Below are positions 56,881 to 64,000 of a stretch of DNA of 64,000 nucleotides, in pieces (the first letter of the stretch is position 1; each line of letters starts with the position of its first letter). Source of the DNA: Rugalucina vietnamica (lineage: Eukaryota; Mollusca; Bivalvia; Lucinida; Lucinidae); assembly GCA_964017185.1 (NCBI GenBank), contig OZ024871.1, positions 62,485,226-62,549,225 on the forward strand, in the 5' to 3' direction. The position numbers were made by a program, and so were the translations under genes. Under the pieces are notes generated by a model. It was given only the letters and a program-made list of their open reading frames with translations. It did no database searches and was not told the DNA's origin.

Positions 56881-57904
56881 TACAAATTTCACAATCAATC
56901 AATTGACAGCCAGCTTAATTTTTCAAAATGTGTTTATGGAAGCCGCTTTAAACACATTAAGTTGGATACGGTCCATTATCATGACTCTCCGACAGTATAA
57001 AGTACATGTACATAGATCCATCTCGTATACTATACATGCCAAATCTGAAAGGAAACTAAAACAAAACCAAGAATTAAAATAGCATTTAACGCTTTACACG
57101 TATAAGTTTTACACAAAAGCTTTGTGAACGCTACGCACATTTAAACTAGACTGACTAAATCACATTTCGTCGTGATTCACGTGACTGAACAGAGATAAAA
57201 TTCTGACTCGAATCAACAGTTATAACTGAAAATTGCGAAATATGTGATAAGCACCATGTTAATAAATTTTTTCCACAAGTTCTGTGTACTCAAAAACTTA
57301 CTTAAAAACTTCGGTTTGATTCAACTATTGCAAATTACATATGAAATTTTGTACATGTAACATTGGTATTTTGAAATTAAACACTGATTGACAACATCGA
57401 TCATAAGTTTAAACAAACGTTGCGTGATCCCTACTTTATGCATTGCATAAAGCCTAGTGCATGTGGTTGAACAGATATGATATGTCCATTTCAAAAAGCA
57501 TTACTCATTTGAACAGGTGCCTTTGAAACAAAGAGACAAGTTTCAACAAAATAATCTGAAATGGTCTATGTATTCGATATTCACACTATTTTACTCCTAA
57601 ACCATCATCCATGAACTAAAAAACGGACCACTTGCATTATTTTCCAAATAGCTGTACTACATACCAATAACAAATTACATTTGAGAAACTGAATTTACAT
57701 CACGACTTGCGTCATCGGTCTGTAGCAACACGACCCATCACATTTGGTACATTCAGGTTTCGACCAGGATTAACCGCTAGAAACATGTATGTGTTTCACT
57801 GTACACTGAGGTATACTATGCGCTATGGGTACAGCGGAAACGAGCAAGCTCTTTTTAACCTGCACTAAAACATTTATATCAAACATATGGGTGGGGAGGG
57901 GGGG

Positions 57905-58425
57905 TGGGGCAAGCGCACAAAACCTAACTCAACTGCTCCGTATTGTCTGTCAAGCCTCGAATGACCTTGAGACTTATGCAATCATTATTTATACCCTCAC
58001 TGAACAGTGCTTACTCTAGATTCACGCAATTCATGAGCTTAAATGTCACACGAAACGATAATACATCTTCCCCTATAAGACTTGCATTTAAATCCCAAAT
58101 TACTTCAGTAGACTATAATAAATATATTTATGTTCTCTTTCATTTCATTCAGACGCAACATAAATTATTTATTATCTTTACTTCCTTATTTGGGAAACGA
58201 GGTATAACACATCGAACACTACAATGAATATGACGTAAGCATATAACCCCTCTGAATTCCACTGAACCATCTAGCATTTCATGTACAGCATATGCATTCA
58301 TACTCGCAGCGTTATACCTTGATACATAATAGAAGCGTTATACCTTGATACATAATAGAAAACACAACAACATATACGTGTGTGATGGCGAGCACAGACC
58401 GGAGCACGTTATCTTTATTCGACTA
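57905..58425. repeat. segmental repeat B+A
   Basis: The first part (57910-58138) recurs almost unchanged at 60808-61038; the second part is repeat A. A 26 bp tandem duplication (GCGTTATACCTTGATACATA) lies at 58308-58360. The plus ORF in part B changes by one codon between copies, more likely a sign of recent duplication than of selection. Confidence 0.85.
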
Positions 58426-58679
58426 AAAAAGAACGGGCATCAAATGTTTTTAAAAAGCAAGTTTGATTTACCTACAATACCAAATATGACAATGCCGGCT
58501 ATTGTCATGCTACAATCACGTGCTCCGTTTTCAATCTTTGTAAACATAACTTCTCACCAAAACAGCCGTAACCTCATAAAGCCAGAAAATCCGTTAAAAG
58601 ATTATTTGTGACCTCAAAATCTTTTGACTCAGAGAGTCAGAAAAAATCAGTTAATAGATTATTTTGACTTCTCAATTTA

Positions 58680-59960
58680 ACACCCACACGTCTCTGCAGC
58701 AGAGCCCTATATCTGTGCAGCACAGATACGTACGTTAACACTTACCTACACTCATAACTAACAGCTCTCAATTCATCCAACAACACAATGCGCAGTTTTC
58801 AAATCAGAAACCCCAACTTATCACAACCGTAAATACAACCCAACCAATACCATAAAACACATATCTCTGCAGCAGAGTTCTATATCTGTGCAGCACAGAT
58901 AAGTACGTTAACACATAACTACACTGATTACTAACAGCTCTCAGATCATCAAACACAATGCACAGTTTTCAAATCAAAAACTCCAGACTTATCACAACCG
59001 TAAATGCGACAAAACACCTCTGCAACAGAGCGCTAAATCTGTACAGCATAGATAGATACATTAACCCACAACTGCCCTCATTTCTAACAGCTCTCAGTTC
59101 ATCTGACAACATAATACACTCACATGTTTCGAATCAGAAACTTCCAACTAATCAGGACCGTAAATGAAACAAACCAACACAATAATTCACACATGACTAG
59201 ATGCAGTAGAGCCCTATTATGATGCAGCGTAAATACGTACATTAACACATAAGTGTCCTCGTTTTTAACAGCTCAGTTCATCTAACGGCACGATGTGCAG
59301 TTTTCAAATCAGACACTTCAACTCATCAGAACCGTAAATGCAACCACCAATGCCATAATACGGGTACACACGTTTCTGCAGCAGAGTCCTAAATCTGAAG
59401 CACAGATACGTACATTAACCCATAACTGCCCTCATTTTTAACAGCTCAGTTCATCTAACACCACAATGCTCAAACTAGAAACCCCAACTACATGTAATCA
59501 CAGCCTTAAATACAACAACCAACGGCATAATCCACACGTCTCTCTGCAACAGAACCTTACAATTATATCTGCAGCACAGATACGTCATTAACCCATAACT
59601 GCTCTTATTTTAACAGCTCAGTTCATTTAACACCACAATGCACAGTTTTCAAAACAGAAACTCCCAACTACATGCGATCACAGCCTTAAATGCAACGACC
59701 AACGCCATAATTACACACTCCAATATGCAATCACAGACTTAAATGCAATAACCAACACCATAATACACACGTCTCTGCAGCTGAACAGTTTATATCTGCA
59801 GCACAGATACGTACATGACTTCCCTCATTTGTAACAATTCAGGTCATCTAATACCTAAATGCACAGTTTTTAAAGCAGAAAATCCAACTAAATGTAATTA
59901 CAACCGTAAAAGCAACCAACAAACACCATAATACACACATCTCTTTACAACCCTAAATCC
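58680..59960. repeat. satellite array, ~170 bp units, about seven copies
   Basis: TCTCTGCAGCAGAG-type starts recur near 58691, 58863, 59016, 59200, 59371, 59538 and 59770, each followed by GCAGCACAGATACGTAC, CTCATTT..TAACAGCTC, ACAATGCACAGTTTTCAAA and ACAACCGTAAAT. Units are diverged and of uneven length. Confidence 0.8.
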
Positions 59961-60188
59961 TAATCACAACCATAAAATCCTAAGCACAACCATGAAATTT
60001 AATACAACCAACTAACGCCATATTCGCAGGTAGAACCCTCATGCATGAAATTTCATTGACCCTTAAACTGCATAAACATATAGACTTTAAAATAGTCTAT
60101 AGATCACGTTCATAATTCGACAAAACGATCTGCAAACTTTTAAATTAGGAAGCTTCGAAACAGATAAATCGTTACGTAAATACTTATC

Positions 60189-60194
60189 TTTATT
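60189..60194 (-). terminator. candidate poly(A) signal AATAAA
   Basis: Minus-strand hexamer about 108 nt past the stop of the exon at 60302-60409. Confidence 0.5.
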
Positions 60195-60301
60195 TCGCTG
60201 TGTGCTGTAACATTCAACTTGTCCAAAATCATAACCTTCAACTGCTCACCAGTGGGGGTGGGGACTGCATACCTGTTTTCGTAAACCATTGAAACTCATC
60301 T

Positions 60302-60409
60302 CTACAACCCTTCTTTGAACTGTTTATACTGTAACTCCTGTGCATTTACTCTGACGTCACCATTATCTCTTTGGTCATGAATTCCACCTCCAGTGCCGAC
60401 TCCATAGTT
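60302..60409 (-). CDS. candidate terminal exon, unrecognised Gly-rich C-terminus
   Basis: Acceptor TACCATGATGGCAG, then 35 codons in phase 0 to TAG: NYGVGTGGGIHDQRDNGDVR, then VNAQELQYKQFKEGL. Close poly(A) signal downstream. A second frame over the same bases is also open for 27 codons, so frame choice rests on the acceptor and composition. Upstream exons were not found. Confidence 0.4.
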   Translation of the reverse strand, partial: NYGVGTGGGIHDQRDNGDVRVNAQELQYKQFKEGL

Positions 60410-60807
60410 CTGCCATCATGGTAACCAAGTGTACACAAGAAGTACTACTTGACTAAGTGCTACTTTACCACCTGTGACAAATTCATTTCATAAAAATTAT
60501 AAATTATAAATAAACACGACATTTTTGATTAATATATATTGAACTTAACAATACGTCCATTCACATAAAGTCGGCGTATGTGAATTCGAGTAAAAGCCCA
60601 CAAGCAAAAATCCACTAACAAATGAATTATCAAAGTAAGAAAAACGTCTCTAGATAACATAACTGTAAACCAGCGCAATAATCGACTTAAAATGAATTCT
60701 TACTAAAACGTAGAACCTGTAAGCGAAACACAAAAAATAAAATACTCATTTCGTTTCCGCTGAGACCCAGATTCTCTTGCTGACTGTCAACTTTTCCACA
60801 CCGTCGG

Positions 60808-61038
60808 CGAAGAGGCAAGCGCACAAAACCTAACTCAACTGCTCCGTATCGTCTGTCAAGCCTCGGATGACCTTGAGACTTATGCAATCATTATTTATAC
60901 CCTCACTGAACAGTGCTTACTCTAGATTCACGCAATTCATGAGCTTAAATGTCACACGAAACGATAATACATCTTCCCCTATAAGACTTGCATTTAAATC
61001 CCAAATTACTTCAGTAGACTATAATAAATATATTTATG
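60808..61038. repeat. segmental repeat B, second copy
   Basis: Matches 57910-58138 from GCAAGCGCACAAAACCTAAC to ATAATAAATATATTTATGTT with very few differences. Confidence 0.85.
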
Positions 61039-61479
61039 TTTGACCAGCTGTTTTCCCCAAAAACAGCCGGGCATAAAATGGTCCTCTGTCTTTCCAGCAA
61101 GGAGATTAGCCCTTGACAGATCCATATACACTAGCTCATCAATTTAAGCACATTATGTAGTTATGTAAAATCATACTTAGTTGGTATTGAATCATTTGGC
61201 TTAATCATCAGCAATACGTTTAAAGACGTTTAAAAGGGAAATTACTGTGAAGATTCTATTTGTTCATGGAAATGCACGAGGAAATGTAAATATCGTTCAC
61301 AGTTAGTTACCTCGATAAGTCCGTGGGATACTGTTTGTCTAATATGCCATGTCGCGAGAAAAGAAAGTTAAGCGGAATATAATTGGTCTAAATATGCTGC
61401 GCAAGGTTTGGCCAACAGGTTTGCTGTCTAAGATTAATAGCAGTTGTTATAACGAAACAAAGCAACCAGTATATAAGTC

Positions 61480-61624
61480 AGTTAGAGTATGTCAGTATCG
61501 GTCAATACGAAAATTATAGACCCGGCACGTGAACTTAAAGCCTCCCTCGCTGCGCTCGGTCGGCTTTAAGTTCACGTGCTGGGTCTATAATTTTCGTATT
61601 GACCTCTCCTCCATACTCTAACTA
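61480..61624. repeat. long hairpin, ~41 bp inner arms
   Basis: TCAATACGAAAATTATAGAC through GAACTTAAAGCC is answered by GGCTTTAAGTTCACGTGC to CGTATTGA after a ~19 nt loop. Outside this, GTTAGAGTATG and CATACTCTAAC also pair across short internal loops. Confidence 0.85.
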
Positions 61625-62078
61625 TTACGTATTAATTTACAGGGTTAATGTGGGCTCATATATTCAAAACTCATTTATAGTACAGTGATGGCATCATTTC
61701 CGCTCTGTCCTCAGATCCGCACACCTCCACTTTCAATCGCAATTCGACATGCCTTACCTTTCAGAAAGAAAATACGTTTATGTTTTTTTATAATCCATTT
61801 TTATTCCTCTCTCGATTAGCGAAATCGAATTTCAAAAATATTACGCCATCTAATCGTTATCTTCAACACAATAGCGTGATGTCAAATTCGTAAATCTATT
61901 TTTAGTCGCTTTTCACGTTTCGATTTTTTGACATCCAATTAATGACGTAATTGCTGCTACACGTTGGAATTATACAACACATTTGTATTCCAGGAAGGAA
62001 GACAAATTTGTCAGGTATGTATTCATGAAAATTAATTGATAATTTATAAATGCTGTAAAACTTTATTCCATATCAAAC

Positions 62079-64000
62079 TAGAGGACCATTGGTCCTGTAG
62101 CTCACCTGAGAGATTATCACATTGTAAGCTCATGAGATTTAAATTAATTGAGAATCGACCAATGAAAGTCTATGCATGGACACTATTGACCCACGGGGCA
62201 TGGCCAAATTTGACTCAGGGGCATGACCGGCACAATTTATAATGGGGGCTACCAAACATTGCTACATACAAAATATAGAAGCTCTGGGCCTTTTGGTTTC
62301 AGAGAAGAAGATTTTTGTTAGTTTTTCCCATTGTAAGTCTATGGAGACTATCTACCCCCGGGGCGTGGCCAAATTTGACCCCAGGGGCATGAATGGCACA
62401 ATTTATGTAGAGGACCATTAGCCATTGCCACATACAAAATATCAAAGCTGTGTGCCCTGTGGTTTCAGAGAAGAAGATTTTTGAATTTTTTCCCATAGCA
62501 CGTCTATTGAGACTATCAACCTCCGAGGCCTGGCCAAATTTGACCCCAGGGGCATGAATGGCATAATTTATGTAGAGGACCATTAGCCATTGCTACATAC
62601 CAAATATCAAAGCTGTGGGCCTAGTGGTTTCAGAGAAGAAGATTTTTTAATTTTTTCCCATAGTAAGTCTATGGAGACTATCAACCCCCGGGGCGTGGCC
62701 AAATTTGACCCCAGGGGCATGAATGGCACAATTTATGTAGAGGACAATTAGCCATTGCTACATACCAAATATCAAAGCTGTGGGCCTAGTGGTTTCAGAG
62801 AAGAAGATTTTTTTTAGTTTTTCCTATTGTAGGTCTTTGGAGACTATCGACCCCCGGGGCGTGGCCAAATTTGACCCCAGGGACATGATTGGCACAATTT
62901 ATGTAGAGGACCATTAGCCATTGCCACATACAAAATATCAAAGCTGTGGGCCCTGTGGTTTCAGAGAAGAATATTTTTTTCCCATAGTAAGTCTATGGAG
63001 ACTATCAACCCCCGGGGCGTGGCCAAATTTGACCCCAGGGGCATGAATGGCACAATTTATGTAGAGGATCATTAGCCATTGCTACATACCAAATATCAAA
63101 GTTGTTGGCCTAGTGGTTTCAGAGAAGAAGATTTTTTTAGTTTTTTTCCTATTGTAGGTCTATGGAGATTATCGACCCCTGGGGCGTGACCAAATTTGAC
63201 CCCAGGGGCATGATTGGCATAATTTATGTAGAGGACCATTAGCCATTGCCACCTACAAAATATCAAAGCTGTGGGCCCTGTGGTTTCAGAGAAGAAGATT
63301 TTTTAATTTTTTTCCCATAGTAAGTCTATGGAGACTATCAACCCCCGGGGCGTGGCCAAATTTAACCCCAGGGGCATGAATGGCATAATTTATGTAGAGG
63401 ACCATTAGCCATTGCTACATACCAAATATCAAAGCTGTGGGCCTAGTGGTTTCAGAGAAGAAGATTTTTTTTAGTTTTTCCAATTGTAAGTCTATGGAGA
63501 CTATCGACCCCCGGGGCGTGGCCAAATTTGACCGCAGGGGCATGGCTGGCACAATTTATGTAGAGGACCATTAGCCATTGCCACATACAAAATATCAAAG
63601 CTGTGGGCCCTGTGGTTTCAGAGAAGAAGATTTTTGAATTTTTTCCCATAGTAAGTCTATGGAGACTATCGACCCCCGGGGCGTGGCCAAATTTGACCCC
63701 AGGGTCATGAATGGCACATTTTATGTAGAGGACCATTAGCCATTGCTACATACCAAATATTAAAGCTGTGGGCCTAGTGGTTTCAGAGAAGAAGATTTTT
63801 TTAGTTTTTCCCATTGTAAGTCTATGGGACCTATCTGTTGCCATGGAAACCACAATTTTGATACAATCTGCTCCAAAACCTAATGCCATCAATCCCCCAA
63901 CCCAATTATGGTTCACATTAAATTTGATCAAGATCGGCCTACTAGCTTCAGAAATATTCTTCTTTGAAATTGTGGACGGACGACGACGGACGACGACGGA
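62079..64000. mobile_element. TIR-type element with ~165 bp tandem units, cut by the window edge
   Basis: The left end reads AGAGGACCATTGGTCCTGTA then GCTCACCTGAG, the inverted form of the right end at 6117-6155. About ten units follow, each with GAGGACCATTAGCCATTGC, CATAC(A/C)AAATATCAAAGCTG, GGTTTCAGAGAAGAAGA and GGCGTGGCCAAATTTGACC. The last bases are a GGACGACGACGG run. All ORFs here are repeat frames. Confidence 0.85.

Noticed and set aside
62299-63736. Pair of 94-codon minus-strand ORFs with near-identical products
   Set aside because: They are frames of the ~165 bp tandem unit.

Overview
The window looks like invertebrate nuclear DNA, most probably from a bivalve mollusc. It is AT-rich, the genes are split into short exons by long introns, and much of the rest is non-autonomous transposable elements. 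The organism call rests mainly on elements whose ends read AGCTCACCTGAG or GGACCATTGGTCC and whose bodies are tandem units next to runs of CGTCCGTC, a pattern I associate with bivalve genomes. No prokaryotic gene, CRISPR array or rRNA gene was seen.

Layout. 1-991 (-): 5'-truncated LINE. 2700-15095 (+): the last two recognisable exons of an unrecognised gene, with a coiled-coil-like then disordered product and a 10.4 kb intron full of elements. 15.4-23.7 kb: intergenic, with TIR elements, tRNA-derived SINEs and degenerate repeats. 23787-41540 (-): the best-supported gene, which I assembled exon by exon. Eleven exons join in phase to a 510-residue C-terminal product with a first CAP (CRISP/SCP) domain, a cysteine hinge, a Ser/Pro linker, an Arg/Glu-rich helix and a second CAP domain. 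The exon(s) for the start of the first CAP domain and any signal peptide were not found. Its introns hold two LINE fragments, several MITEs, a dimeric repeat and a minisatellite made from the gene's own exon end.

41.5-64 kb: mostly repeats, with three weaker gene traces: a possible first exon at 48433-48577 (+), a terminal exon at 52152-52334 (+) with a poly(A) signal, and a terminal exon at 60302-60409 (-) with a poly(A) signal. A Penelope-like element remnant with a GIY-YIG domain lies at 55265-55745 (-). A 1.1 kb foldback, a ~170 bp satellite and a ~165 bp tandem-unit element running off the right edge fill most of the remainder.

The most interesting signals are the CAP-helix-CAP architecture; the intronic array whose units match the coding end plus splice donor of the preceding exon; a hairpin MITE pair with a compensatory base change; and a CpG-rich TIR element. 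All exon structures are inferred from splice signals and reading phase and have no transcript support.
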